Notes under the pieces: model-generated
Told to the model about the DNA's origin: nothing
Seen by the model: only the letters and a program-made list of their open reading frames with translations
Database searches by the model: none
Position numbers and translations under genes: made by a program
Shown here: in pieces, positions 1 to 9,932 of the stretch
Position numbering within the stretch: the first letter of the stretch is position 1
Layout: the number at the start of each line of letters is the position of its first letter
Assembly: GCA_015233615.1 (NCBI GenBank)
Contig: JADFXJ010000001.1
Location: 42,825-106,824, forward strand
Source: Nitrospirota bacterium
Lineage (GTDB): Bacteria; Nitrospirota; Thermodesulfovibrionia; Thermodesulfovibrionales; Magnetobacteriaceae
Length of the DNA: 64,000 nucleotides
Direction of reading: 5' to 3'

Positions 1-95
1 GATACCTGACGGGTGAGGAGTTCGACGTGTACGTCAGGCCCGGGGAGATGACGGGTCCTGCACCGGATAAAAAGCAGGTAAAAAAAATCGATTGA
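1..95 (+). CDS. C-terminal fragment of a CDS, possibly fumarase/aspartase-superfamily lyase
   Basis: Open frame ...YLTGEEFDVYVRPGEMTGPAPDKKQVKKID* from window start; tail resembles lyase C-termini (LTxEEFD..V.P..MTGP). Confidence 0.35.
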   Translation, partial: YLTGEEFDVYVRPGEMTGPAPDKKQVKKID

Positions 96-144
96 TTTGC
101 CGGTCCGATTGGTTGACATAGATTGGCGGCCAAATGAAATTGTC

Positions 145-186
145 CGCCGGAAATTGTTTGTCATTAGCCGGAAATTGTTTGCGATT
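145..186. repeat. Imperfect ~21-bp tandem repeat (GCCGGAAATTGTTTGtcATTA), x2 plus degenerate copies
   Basis: gccggaaattgtttgtcatta / gccggaaattgtttgcgatta, followed by gccggaaaatatatgccatga. Confidence 0.7.
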
Positions 187-449
187 AGATTTCCTGCCGG
201 AAAATATATGCCATGAAATTGTATGTCATGTTGACTATTCTGCGGCGTTTCTATATAATCTTATACCGTAGACGTATTTGGGTAATACTATAGGCGTTTT
301 TGGGTTGTGCCGTAGTACGTGTTTAGGCGCTCCTGGGAAAACCGGTGGAAATACCTCCGGAAACAATTCACGGGAACAATTATGATTTATTTGCGCTTGC
401 ACCTTTGCGTCCTTGAGGGATTATTGTTTACACATTCGGAAACAGAGCT

Positions 450-1901
450 ATGATCCGGGCTTTCGCCAGGAGTGAATTGTGCGGGTGTCCCCTTTTCAAC
501 CTCTTTATGGACATGTACTTTAGGGTAGGCATGGACGGGGTAGTTAAGGAAATCTCCAACTCCGCGGGGCGTTTAACCGGTTATTCGGGCGCCGGTGCCA
601 TGGCCCTCGATTTCTCACGCCATCTTTTCCTCTCGCCCGGGGAGTGGGACAAATTCGTCGGTAAGACAAAAGAACAAGGTGCCGTCGAGGGGTACGTTAC
701 ACGGTTAATGAAAAAAGACGGAACTCTCTTCTGGGCTTCCATAAATGCCTATGTTTCGAACAATTATGGCGGGGACATAGAGGGTATGGTCAGAGACATA
801 ACCGTACAGAAGAACATGGATGAGGCTCTCGCAAGGAATGAAAAGCGCTATCTTGCCATAATAGAGGATCAGACGGATCTTATATGCCGTTTTCTACCCG
901 ACGGTACCCTTACCTTCGTCAACGAGGCCTACTGCCGGTACTTTGGCAAGCACAGGGAGGAACTCGTCGGTAAGAGCTTTACACCGATTGTCTATGCCGA
1001 CGACAGGCAGATGTGCGAAAAACAGATAGCCTCGCTGGGAATCGACAACCCCGTGGTAGAAGTAGAGCACCGCGTCGTCATGGGAAACGGTGAGGTCAGG
1101 TGGCAACGGTGGACTAACCGTGCCATATTCGACGATAGCGACAAGCCCCTTGAGTTCCAGGCCGTAGGCCGGGACATCACGAAAAGGAAAAAGGCGGAAC
1201 TCGCTCTCCTTCAGACTGAAAAGCTTGCAGCCATAGGCCGGCTCGCCGCCGGAGTCGCCCACGAGATTAACAACCCGCTGACCAGCGCCTCTCTTTCCAT
1301 CCAGATACTGAAGATAAAGCTCAACGAAATCGCGGTGGACCCCTCACTTTTGGAAAAGTTGGAGACAACCGACAAGAGTATCGACGCAGCCTCTACGATA
1401 ACTAAAAAACTGCTTACCCTTACCAGGATGGACAGGGAAGCCTTCTCGATAATAAACTTAAGCGAACTTATCGAATATGCCCTTAAAGAATGCGAAGAAG
1501 CTTTCGATAGGGTTACGCTTGAAAAAAGATTTGACGGTACGTTTTATGTAATGGGACAACAGGGCGCTCTGAACCAGGCCTTTTCCAACGTGTTAAAAAA
1601 TTCCCTGCAATCGGTGCCCGACTCCGGAGGTATGGTGGCAATACACACGTCATGCATTGCCGGCTGGGTGAACGTCGAGATTTCGGATACGGGCGCCGGT
1701 ATTTCCGAAAGTGACATACTGAGGGTTTTTGACCCGTTTTTTACTACGAAAGAGCTGGGAGAGGGTTTGGGACTGTCCGTGGCTTACGGTATAATAAGGC
1801 AGCATGGTGGCACTATAGAAGTTACGAGCACACCTAAACAGGGCTCAAGAGTGCTTATAACCCTGCCGGCCGTGGAGGACCATTGCACAAAATCCTGGTA
1901 G
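450..1901 (+). CDS. PAS-domain sensor histidine kinase
   Basis: PAS motifs (VEGYVTRLMKKDGT.., EVRWQRWTNRAIFDD), H-box AAGVAHEINNPL, HATPase motifs GAGISESDILRVFDPFFTTK, GLGLSVAYGII. Confidence 0.9.
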   Translation: MIRAFARSELCGCPLFNLFMDMYFRVGMDGVVKEISNSAGRLTGYSGAGAMALDFSRHLFLSPGEWDKFVGKTKEQGAVEGYVTRLMKKDGTLFWASINAYVSNNYGGDIEGMVRDITVQKNMDEALARNEKRYLAIIEDQTDLICRFLPDGTLTFVNEAYCRYFGKHREELVGKSFTPIVYADDRQMCEKQIASLGIDNPVVEVEHRVVMGNGEVRWQRWTNRAIFDDSDKPLEFQAVGRDITKRKKAELALLQTEKLAAIGRLAAGVAHEINNPLTSASLSIQILKIKLNEIAVDPSLLEKLETTDKSIDAASTITKKLLTLTRMDREAFSIINLSELIEYALKECEEAFDRVTLEKRFDGTFYVMGQQGALNQAFSNVLKNSLQSVPDSGGMVAIHTSCIAGWVNVEISDTGAGISESDILRVFDPFFTTKELGEGLGLSVAYGIIRQHGGTIEVTSTPKQGSRVLITLPAVEDHCTKSW

Positions 1902-2536
1902 CCGACGACAACGCCGACCTTAGGAAGCAGATCGTAGAAATACTTGACGCCGCCGGCTACGCTATCGAAGAAGCGGCAAACGGCAGGGAGGCTGTAGAAA
2001 AAGTCGGCAAAGGCGATTTCGACGTTATTATCCTGGACTCTATCATGCCCATAATGAAGGGACTGGAAGTCATATCCGAGATAAGGAAGGTGAGTCCGAA
2101 GACGAAAGTCGTTATTATGACCGCATTTGCCACGATAGAAAACGCGGTGGACTTCATTAAAAAGGGTGCCGCCCACTACCTGCCTAAACCATTCAAGATC
2201 AGCGAACTACTCACAATCGTAAGGCGAGAGATAGAAGAATCGAGCTTCGACGAAGGTGCGTCGAGTGCGGACATGGATTACGTGCTCAACGCCCTGGCAA
2301 ATCCCATTAGAAGGAGGATAATCAAACTTCTGCATTCGTCAAACGGAATGCGCTTCATGGAGATAAACAGAATGCTCGCCATAGAGGACCATACGAAACT
2401 CGTCTTTCATCTGAGAATACTGAAAGAAGCCCACATCGTCTCCCAGGACGACGCAAAGACCTATCTGCTCACCGGGGAAGGGCAGAGGGTGCTCACTAGT
2501 CTTTCGATACTGGAAAAGCACCTTACCACCGGCTGA
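1883..2536 (+). CDS. Response regulator: REC domain with C-terminal ArsR-like winged helix
   Basis: HKILVADDN...VIILDSIMPIMKG...KPF REC motifs; C-term NALANPIRRRIIKLLH...LVFHLRILKEAHIV resembles ArsR-type wHTH; overlaps the kinase stop. Confidence 0.85.
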   Translation: MHKILVADDNADLRKQIVEILDAAGYAIEEAANGREAVEKVGKGDFDVIILDSIMPIMKGLEVISEIRKVSPKTKVVIMTAFATIENAVDFIKKGAAHYLPKPFKISELLTIVRREIEESSFDEGASSADMDYVLNALANPIRRRIIKLLHSSNGMRFMEINRMLAIEDHTKLVFHLRILKEAHIVSQDDAKTYLLTGEGQRVLTSLSILEKHLTTG

Positions 2537-2700
2537 GCACCACCACCAGTCGGTCAACGCCATGCGATTACCGCCGATCGATTACAACCAGAGGAGCAAC
2601 GCCAGTCGGTTACCGCCGATCGATTACTACCAGCCTGTTACCACCGGCCGATTGCCTTAGATTATCCCGCACTATGTTAGATTATCCCGCATTATCTTAA
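2536..2700. repeat. Degenerate tandem microrepeats after response regulator stop
   Basis: gccagtcggttaccgccgatcgattac-type units repeated; ttagattatcccgca(c/t)tat x2. Confidence 0.6.
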
Positions 2701-3118
2701 AGACTCGGCAAAGGCGGACGCATTATACCAATTTGGTATTAGTATCGCTTTTTTGCCCGTGGTTAACCCGATAAGCATCTCCTTTCCTATTTATGTGAAT
2801 AATTGTTCACATAATTGGTATTACTTTGAATAACATTTCTCTTGTTTCTCTGCGTCATATAGTTTATTATTAAACCATGGGACATGGAATAAGAAAGAGT
2901 GTCCGAAGGAATAAGGAGATAAAGAAAGAGAATTTAAGTGATATAGAATATTAAGGTGTCAAAAGGGAGCAGTTGTACCACAAATCCTACCCAAAGAGCG
3001 CCTATGTTACATTGTGTTTTGCTATCAGTGAAATCTCCCCTCATTGGTTGTAAAATATTCCAAAAGCTGCTCCCTTCCTCCCTCCCTTTTTTAGAAAGGG
3101 AGTAATCCTCAGTGAAAA

Positions 3119-4951
3119 TCAAACCCTTTTAGATAAGTCTATCACGTTTTGTCTTTTTTTGGCGTCACACTCCCAGAACACCCTGTGGGGGCATTTGGCG
3201 CAGACTTTCGCGTCAAGATTATATACAATTTCCCTGACTGCCTCTTCTTCACCCTCGAATATGTTCGCCGGCCCGATCTCATTTACGGCTCCGCTTTTTT
3301 GCATCATCGTCATAACCTCAGGCTGCATCTTACAGAAAAACATGTCTATCCCGTTTTTCCTGTACTCCTTAACCATGTTAACCATGGATTCCACACCCAT
3401 GAGGTCTATGATGTTTATGCTTCTGCATAGTATGAGAATCTTCTTCTGGGTTGGTACGTAAGAGTGTATAGTGGAGATATGTGTTTCCACGTGGTTCATG
3501 GCTGCAAAGTAGAGGTCGCCGTCTATGCGAATGATGCCAAACTGCGGGCATTGAGGCAGATAGGGGTCCGCAACGAACTGTCTGCTGCCGGGTTCGGGCA
3601 CGTGGGGAAAAATTTTTGGCCTCGCCGTCTTGTTCAGGTAGAGTCCTATGGATAGGAGGGCTCCCACGTATATGGCAAATTCGAGTTCCAGAAACAGGGT
3701 TGCCAGAAATGTAACGGCAATAACCGCGGCATCCTGTTTGGACAGACGCACGGTATCTACTATGTGGTGAAAGTCGATAAGGTTATACGCCACCACGAGT
3801 ATGACTGCGGCCATGGCTGCTATGGGCAGGTAAGCGGCGAAAGAGACTACGAAAAGAAGTATAACCATGAGCCACATGGCGGCACATATGGCCGCAAAGG
3901 GAGTTTTGGCACCCGCGGAATAATTGACGCCGCTTCTGGTGAAAGAGCCCGAAGAGGCGTAAGACGACAGGAACGCCCCAAACATGTTGGAGAGGCCCTG
4001 GCCGATGAATTCCTGGTTGCCGTCGATTTTTTGTCCGGACTTCAGCGCCACGGACCTCGCTATGGAGACCGCCTCCATTATGCCAAGCATCGATATGGCC
4101 ATGGCAGGTGATGCCAGTGCGTGTATGCTGTGAAAGGATAAGTCAGGCAGCGAAAATGGGGGGATAGCCGAGGGAAGGGCGCCTATTACGCGTACTCCCT
4201 GGTTATACCAGCCCATGCCGTAGTTTAACAGGCCGCCCGAAAACATTCCTATGAGCATACCGGGCCACCTGGGCTTGAAATTGCGTATGCCTACTACGAC
4301 TGCCAGTGTGACTGCGGCTATTATCATAGAGTAGAGATGGTAATGGTTAATGTTTTCGAAAAGGAGTTTTAGGTTTTCGGTAAAGTGGGGTGCATTTTTG
4401 TATCTCAGGCCAAAAATGTGCTTAAGCTGACTTGCCCCTATGAGGATGGCAGCTCCGGAGGTAAACCCGACTACAACGGAATGGGAAACGAAGTCAACGA
4501 GTCCGCCGAGGCGCACAACCCCCAGGCCGAGCTGCATGATGCCCGCCATTAGGGTCAGGAGCATTACAAGTTCTATGTAATGTGCCGAGGAAGGCTCGGC
4601 CATGACCGACACCGTACTGAATATGACTAGGGATATGGCCGTCGTAGGGCCGGATATGAGGTGCCGCGAAGAGCCGAAGAGTGCCGCTATTACGGCCGGC
4701 ACCATGGCGGTATAAAGACCGTACTGCGGGGGCATGCCCGCTATCATGGCAAAGGCCACACCCTGGGGCAGCACCACCACCGCCCCGGTAAGTCCCGCGA
4801 AGAGGTCCGCTTTCCACGTATCTTTTACCTCGTGCACCCACTTAAGGAACGGAAAAACTTTGGCGGGCCACGTCTTGTTCAACTTGTTATTCAGCCTGTT
4901 ACTCTGTCTGTTATTCGGCCTGTTATTTTGCCCTCCGCTATTTGCCCTCAT
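3119..4951 (-). CDS. SulP-family anion (sulfate) permease with C-terminal STAS domain
   Basis: AGLTGAVVVLPQGVAFAMIAGMPPQYGLYTAMVPA; QEFIGQGLSNMFGAFLSSYASSGSFTRSGVN; STAS-like IDLMGVESM. Confidence 0.93.
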   Translation of the reverse strand: MRANSGGQNNRPNNRQSNRLNNKLNKTWPAKVFPFLKWVHEVKDTWKADLFAGLTGAVVVLPQGVAFAMIAGMPPQYGLYTAMVPAVIAALFGSSRHLISGPTTAISLVIFSTVSVMAEPSSAHYIELVMLLTLMAGIMQLGLGVVRLGGLVDFVSHSVVVGFTSGAAILIGASQLKHIFGLRYKNAPHFTENLKLLFENINHYHLYSMIIAAVTLAVVVGIRNFKPRWPGMLIGMFSGGLLNYGMGWYNQGVRVIGALPSAIPPFSLPDLSFHSIHALASPAMAISMLGIMEAVSIARSVALKSGQKIDGNQEFIGQGLSNMFGAFLSSYASSGSFTRSGVNYSAGAKTPFAAICAAMWLMVILLFVVSFAAYLPIAAMAAVILVVAYNLIDFHHIVDTVRLSKQDAAVIAVTFLATLFLELEFAIYVGALLSIGLYLNKTARPKIFPHVPEPGSRQFVADPYLPQCPQFGIIRIDGDLYFAAMNHVETHISTIHSYVPTQKKILILCRSINIIDLMGVESMVNMVKEYRKNGIDMFFCKMQPEVMTMMQKSGAVNEIGPANIFEGEEEAVREIVYNLDAKVCAKCPHRVFWECDAKKRQNVIDLSKRV

Positions 4952-5880
4952 CTTACCACCATTACGGAGTTTTCCGCGTTCAATACGATATTAAAGGAAG
5001 TGCCTCCCATAAAAAAGCGCCTTAAACCGACCTGATCATCGGCTGCCACCACTATTATGGAATATTTACGTCCGTACCCGACGATCTTTTCCACGGGGTT
5101 GCCCACAACCACCGCGCTGTCGAGACTCTCGAAGCCTGCATCCCTGAGCCTCCTCAAGCCTTCGGTGACGATCGTCTTGTGGGTATCTTCATCCTCCGGT
5201 TTGGGGGCTACGGATAGGAGGGAAACGGGACATTCGCAGTGGGACGCCAACATAAAGTCTTTAAGCATCACCTCGTAGGCCCGCTCGCTGCCATCGAGAC
5301 AGACGAGGTGTCCGTGTCCTTCCTCGAGATTCCTGGCAACCAAAACGGAGCAGGGTGCGTGTACGACCACTTTTTGCACCTCCGACGATACGAAAATGCG
5401 CCCGTATGTGCGCCTAACCCTGGATGCCCCCAGGATTACAAGTCCGTAACCGCCGCACAGGGCCTCGTCCAATATTTCGGCGGCTACGTTGCGGCCGCTT
5501 TTCAGTTTCAGGTTTATTTTTCGTCCACTGGTGGACCTGTAGCTTATCTGGAAGTTGTTCAGGGGGTCGCCGTCGAAAGTTCTCACGACGTCCTCACTCC
5601 AGTTTTCGCCCACCCACTCGTGGCTTATAAGAGCTTGTCTGGCCTCCTCCAGGTACCGGAGTTCGGCTATAAACATACCCCAGTTGCCTGTGATGGCGTT
5701 TAAGCTGTCTTCGGGGACTTCACTCTTGCCGGGGCCATCGTCCGAACGCACATGGAATATGGTTATTTCGGCATCTATACCGCTGCCCAGCCTGGCACCG
5801 TAGTGCATTCCCCTCAACGAATCCCGTGAGCCGTCTATGCAGATAAGTACTTTGAATCCAGCTTTTTTTTCGGTTGCCAT
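4948..5880 (-). CDS. Tandem universal stress protein (UspA-like), likely start MATEKKAG at 5880
   Basis: KVLICIDGSRDSLRG...LVILGASRVRRTYGRIFVSSEVQKVVVHAPCSVLVAR; 4-bp overlap with SulP start. Confidence 0.85.
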   Translation of the reverse strand: MATEKKAGFKVLICIDGSRDSLRGMHYGARLGSGIDAEITIFHVRSDDGPGKSEVPEDSLNAITGNWGMFIAELRYLEEARQALISHEWVGENWSEDVVRTFDGDPLNNFQISYRSTSGRKINLKLKSGRNVAAEILDEALCGGYGLVILGASRVRRTYGRIFVSSEVQKVVVHAPCSVLVARNLEEGHGHLVCLDGSERAYEVMLKDFMLASHCECPVSLLSVAPKPEDEDTHKTIVTEGLRRLRDAGFESLDSAVVVGNPVEKIVGYGRKYSIIVVAADDQVGLRRFFMGGTSFNIVLNAENSVMVVR

Positions 5881-6342
5881 TACACCCCCACAATCGGCAT
5901 TATAAAAGGCATACCCGATATAACTCCGTCTAATGGATTTATGCTTAACGATGATTTTCTGTAACCCTTCATGCAACAATCCCTCCTGCTGTTTTTACTA
6001 ATCAGAACCGCTACTCATCAGATACCAATCAGAACCGCCTGGAATCAACATACATTACCGACAACGATGTCAATATTGTAACTATCCTATTCTAATGTAA
6101 CATAATCTGACGCGATGCTCAACTCTTTTGTTGTCCTTGCCCTTGCCCGGAATGACGAAGAAGGGAAGGGACAATATTGCGGCCCGCCAATACCACCGTC
6201 ACGGGGGGGGTAGGGGGAGGGCGGCAGACGGCTCTATCCGGCAGTGACGGCGGAGGGGAGAGGAGGGGAGAGGATTTTTTTTATTCTTATCCTCTTTTCC
6301 TTCATTTTGTTATATAATATAAATAAGAGGGGGTATTTAGTG

Positions 6343-7509
6343 ATGAAGGGGCTAAAAGATTGCACCCTGAATTGTCAATTGTCCCGAAGAACTTTCCTTC
6401 AGTTTTGTTCCGTTATTGCTGCAACGTTAGCTCTTCCCTCCGGCTCGGTGTCAAAAATAGCTGAAGCCATCGTAAATAAACAAAAACCTTATGTCGTTTG
6501 GCTGGAGTTTTCCGATTGTGCAGCCGACACGGAAGCTCTTCTCAGAGCGACGAATCCCGCGGTCGAAAACGTTCTCCTCGACCTCATATCCATCGAGTAC
6601 CACGAAACCATTATGTCACCGTCCGGTGCCGGTGCCGAAAAATCTCTGACGGACGTAGTAAACCAGCATCGGGGTGAGTACCTGGCCATTGTCGAGGGGG
6701 CCATACCCACTGCAAACGCAGGTGTGTACTGTTGCGTAAGCGGCAAAACGGCACTTGAGCGAGCCCGCGAGGTATGCGGTAACGCCCGGGCTGTCATTGC
6801 AGTTGGCTCTTGTGCAAGCTTTGGCGGCCTGGCTGCTGCCGTGCCGAATCCAACCGCTGCGGTGGGCGTAAAGACGGCAGTTCCCCAGGCCAACGTGATT
6901 AATCTGCCAGGTTGTCCCGTCAACCCGATAAACCTGACGGCACTTCTTGTCCATTACCTGACGTTCGGGAGTTTCCCGGCCCTTGACAACCTGAGCCGTC
7001 CCCTCTTTGCATATGGCAAACGCATTCACGACAACTGCGAACGCCGTCCCCACTTCGACGCCGGGCAGTTCGTGAAACACTGGGGAGACGAAGGACATCG
7101 TCTCGGCTGGTGTCTCTACGAGATGGGATGTAAGGGGCCCCAGTCGTACATGAACTGTCCGACGGTTCGGTTCAATCAGGGGGTAAGCTGGCCCGTTATG
7201 TCAGGCCATCCATGTTTTGCCTGCGCCATGCCGGACAGTTGGGACGCTCTTGGGCCCATTTATTCGCGCCTGCCAAACGTAAAAGGGGCGGGACTCGAGG
7301 CGGCTGCCGATACATTAGGATTAACGCTCGTGACGGGTGCCGCCGCGGGAGCAGTCACCCACGCCGCCATTCGCTTACTGAAGTCAAAACGGGAAAAGCC
7401 CCGCCACGGCGAGCCGACGGTCGAAACGGATTATTATAAATCGAGCAGCACCTCCATCGAAAAAAAAGTTCACAGAAGAATTCACAAAAAAAGAGAGATT
7501 AATCCATGA
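6343..7509 (+). CDS. hyaA: [NiFe] hydrogenase small subunit with Tat signal
   Basis: Tat motif SRRTFLQFC; WLEFSDCAADTEALLR; GSCASFGG, NLPGCPVNPINLTA, CLYEMGCKGPQSYMNCPTVRFN; C-terminal TM segment. Confidence 0.93.
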   Translation: MKGLKDCTLNCQLSRRTFLQFCSVIAATLALPSGSVSKIAEAIVNKQKPYVVWLEFSDCAADTEALLRATNPAVENVLLDLISIEYHETIMSPSGAGAEKSLTDVVNQHRGEYLAIVEGAIPTANAGVYCCVSGKTALERAREVCGNARAVIAVGSCASFGGLAAAVPNPTAAVGVKTAVPQANVINLPGCPVNPINLTALLVHYLTFGSFPALDNLSRPLFAYGKRIHDNCERRPHFDAGQFVKHWGDEGHRLGWCLYEMGCKGPQSYMNCPTVRFNQGVSWPVMSGHPCFACAMPDSWDALGPIYSRLPNVKGAGLEAAADTLGLTLVTGAAAGAVTHAAIRLLKSKREKPRHGEPTVETDYYKSSSTSIEKKVHRRIHKKREINP

Positions 7510-9215
7510 CAAAATTGGTATTTGATCCCATCACACGCATAGAAGGGCACCTTCGCGTAGAGGTGCAGGTCGATGGCGGTAAAGTTACCGACGCCTGGGT
7601 CTCGGGCACTATGTGGAGAGGAATCGAAAAGATTCTTAAAGGACGCGACCCACGGGAGTGCTGGGCCATCACCTCGCGCATCTGCGGAGTATGTACGACG
7701 GTACATTCGACGAGTTCCGTAAGAGCCGTAGAAGACGCATTAGGGATAGACATTCCCGATAATGCCCGCGTGATTAGAAACATTATTACCGCCGCCCAGT
7801 TCGTTCAGGACCACGTCATCCACTTCTATCACCTCCATGCCCTGGACTGGGTGGACGTGGTAAGCTCACTGAAGGCGGACGCCGCCCAAACCGCTTCCCT
7901 GGCACAGTCGCTATCTCCCTGGCCAAACGCCACCGCAGGCTACTATAAGGGCGTGCAGGACAGGATTCGAACGCTTGTACAGAGCGGCCAGCTTGGCCTC
8001 TTTGCAAACGGCTACTGGGGACACCCGGCCTTTAAACTTCCTCCGGAGGTAAACCTCATGGCGGTAGCCCACTATCTGGAAGCCCTCAAGTGGCAGCGGG
8101 ACGTTATTGCGATTCATGCCCTACTGGGAGCTAAAAACCCCCATCCCCAGACCTTTTTGGTCGGCGGTATGGCCACCCCCATAGACCCTAACAGCCAAAA
8201 CGCCATCAACGCCCACACCCTCGCCACGCTGAAATCTCTTGCCGAAGAGGCCCTGGAGTTCGTAAAGCACGTGTATCTGCCGGATCTTCTGGCCATCGCC
8301 TCATTTTACAAGAACTGGGCGTCCATAGGCGCGGGCGTAGGTAATTACCTTTCCTACGGAGAGTTTCCCCGCGACTCGGTACACAATTCGACGAACACGT
8401 GGCTACCGTCAGGCTTCATACGCTTTAAAAACATTGGCGCCATAGAGCCGGTAGACCAAAAAAAGGTGGCCGAAGACGTCCTTCGGGCCTGGTACTCATA
8501 TACCGGCGGCGACGGCATACCAAAACATCCCTACGATGGTGAAACCACGCCCAATTACACGGGACCGACGCCTCCCTACGAATTTTTAGAAACCGACCGG
8601 AAATACTCGTGGGTCAAAGCGATTAGTTACGACGGCGTTCCTGCGGAGGTCGGGCCCCTGGCGAGAATGCTCGTGGCTTACGCCAACGGTCATAAACGGG
8701 TTCGGGAACTGGTGGGACTGGTACTGGCCAAATTAGGTGTCGGCGTGGAATCTCTCTTTTCCACGCTAGGGAGAACCGCCGCCCGCGGCATCGAAACCCT
8801 GGCCGTTGCGGAAATGCTCCCCGTTTGGATAGACGAACTTGTGGCAAACATCAAAGGAGGAGACTACCGAATCCACAACGGTGAAAAATGGGAACCCAAC
8901 ACCTGGCCGGCCGAGGCACGCGGTTTTGGTTTCCACGAAGCCCCGCGCGGCGCTCTGTGCCACTGGATAGTTATTAAGGACAAAAAAGTGGCAAACTACC
9001 AATGCGTCGTACCGAGCGGTTGGAATGCCTCACCCAGAGACGTCGCGGACAGGCGGGGCCCTTACGAGGAAGCACTCGTGGGAACCCCCGTCGAAGACGC
9101 GGAAAAACCCCTGGAAATTCTCCGCACCATCCACTCGTTTGACCCGTGCATGGCCTGCGCCGTTCATCTCATAAATAAAACGGGAAAGGAACTATCCGTC
9201 ATAGGTGTGCGTTAA
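7506..9215 (+). CDS. hyaB: [NiFe] hydrogenase large subunit
   Basis: DPITRIEGHLRVEV; RICGVCTTVHS; C-terminal DPCMACAVH followed by a cleavable LINKTGKELSVIGVR extension. Confidence 0.97.
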   Translation: MTKLVFDPITRIEGHLRVEVQVDGGKVTDAWVSGTMWRGIEKILKGRDPRECWAITSRICGVCTTVHSTSSVRAVEDALGIDIPDNARVIRNIITAAQFVQDHVIHFYHLHALDWVDVVSSLKADAAQTASLAQSLSPWPNATAGYYKGVQDRIRTLVQSGQLGLFANGYWGHPAFKLPPEVNLMAVAHYLEALKWQRDVIAIHALLGAKNPHPQTFLVGGMATPIDPNSQNAINAHTLATLKSLAEEALEFVKHVYLPDLLAIASFYKNWASIGAGVGNYLSYGEFPRDSVHNSTNTWLPSGFIRFKNIGAIEPVDQKKVAEDVLRAWYSYTGGDGIPKHPYDGETTPNYTGPTPPYEFLETDRKYSWVKAISYDGVPAEVGPLARMLVAYANGHKRVRELVGLVLAKLGVGVESLFSTLGRTAARGIETLAVAEMLPVWIDELVANIKGGDYRIHNGEKWEPNTWPAEARGFGFHEAPRGALCHWIVIKDKKVANYQCVVPSGWNASPRDVADRRGPYEEALVGTPVEDAEKPLEILRTIHSFDPCMACAVHLINKTGKELSVIGVR

Positions 9216-9257
9216 TGCCGGCTGTTCGTTAATGGATATTCGTTAAAGGACAATAAC

Positions 9258-9899
9258 GTGGCAAAGAAAATCTACGTCTGGTCGCTTACGGTACGCCTTA
9301 CCCACTGGGTAAACGTCGTTACCGTAACTATTCTGTCGCTTACCGGGTACGCCATCGGTAATCCGGCCCTTTTTGCCGGCATGAGAGAATTCCTGCCCAT
9401 GGCTACGGTACGATTTATCCATATCCTTAGTGCCTATATGCTTACGGCGAGCGTCTTTCTGCGTTTCTATTACATGAGTACGGAGGACGGATACGCCAGG
9501 CCCGGAGAACTTCTACCCTTGAAAAAAGAGCGGTGGCGGAGCTTTAGGGATGCTCTGTTTTTTTACATGTTTTTGCGAAAATCCCCGCCCTCTTATCCGG
9601 GCCATAACGCGTTGGCGGGAGTCAGTTACTTTTTTATTTTCATCGCCTTTGCCACCGAAATCGTTACCGGCTTTGCCCTCCACTCCCAAAGCCACCACGG
9701 GGTGCTTTGGTGGGTACTTGGCGGGTGGATGCTTAACTTTACCGACGCCATGTCGATTCGGCTTATTCACCACCTGTTAATGTGGTTTTTGTGGGTCTTT
9801 GTGGTGATTCACCTTTACATATCCGTCCATAACGATTGCTTTGAAAAAAACGGCCTGATCAGCTCCATTGTAAACGGATATAAAATCGTCGATGAATAA
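9258..9899 (+). CDS. hyaC: Hydrogenase-associated b-type cytochrome (GTG start)
   Basis: YVWSLTVRLTHWVNVVTVTILSLTGYAIG; multiple TM helices with conserved His; operon position. Confidence 0.92.
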   Translation: MAKKIYVWSLTVRLTHWVNVVTVTILSLTGYAIGNPALFAGMREFLPMATVRFIHILSAYMLTASVFLRFYYMSTEDGYARPGELLPLKKERWRSFRDALFFYMFLRKSPPSYPGHNALAGVSYFFIFIAFATEIVTGFALHSQSHHGVLWWVLGGWMLNFTDAMSIRLIHHLLMWFLWVFVVIHLYISVHNDCFEKNGLISSIVNGYKIVDE

Positions 9900-9932
9900 G
9901 GTTGCCGATGAATAAGATCGTCGATGGATAAG
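9885..9932. repeat. Three 16-bp tandem units across hyaC stop / hyaD start
   Basis: atcgtcgatgaataag | gttgccgatgaataag | atcgtcgatggataag. Confidence 0.92.

Noticed and set aside
894-1262. 122-aa minus ORF within the PAS kinase, and similar antisense ORFs elsewhere (4494..4841, 23281..23760, 39334..39776, 56588..57208)
   Set aside because: All antisense to well-supported genes with no independent evidence of coding.
2790-2811. CRP/FNR site TGTGA...TCACA
   Set aside because: Half-site spacing is 8 nt instead of 6 and it lies between convergent genes; kept only as an operator-like dyad.
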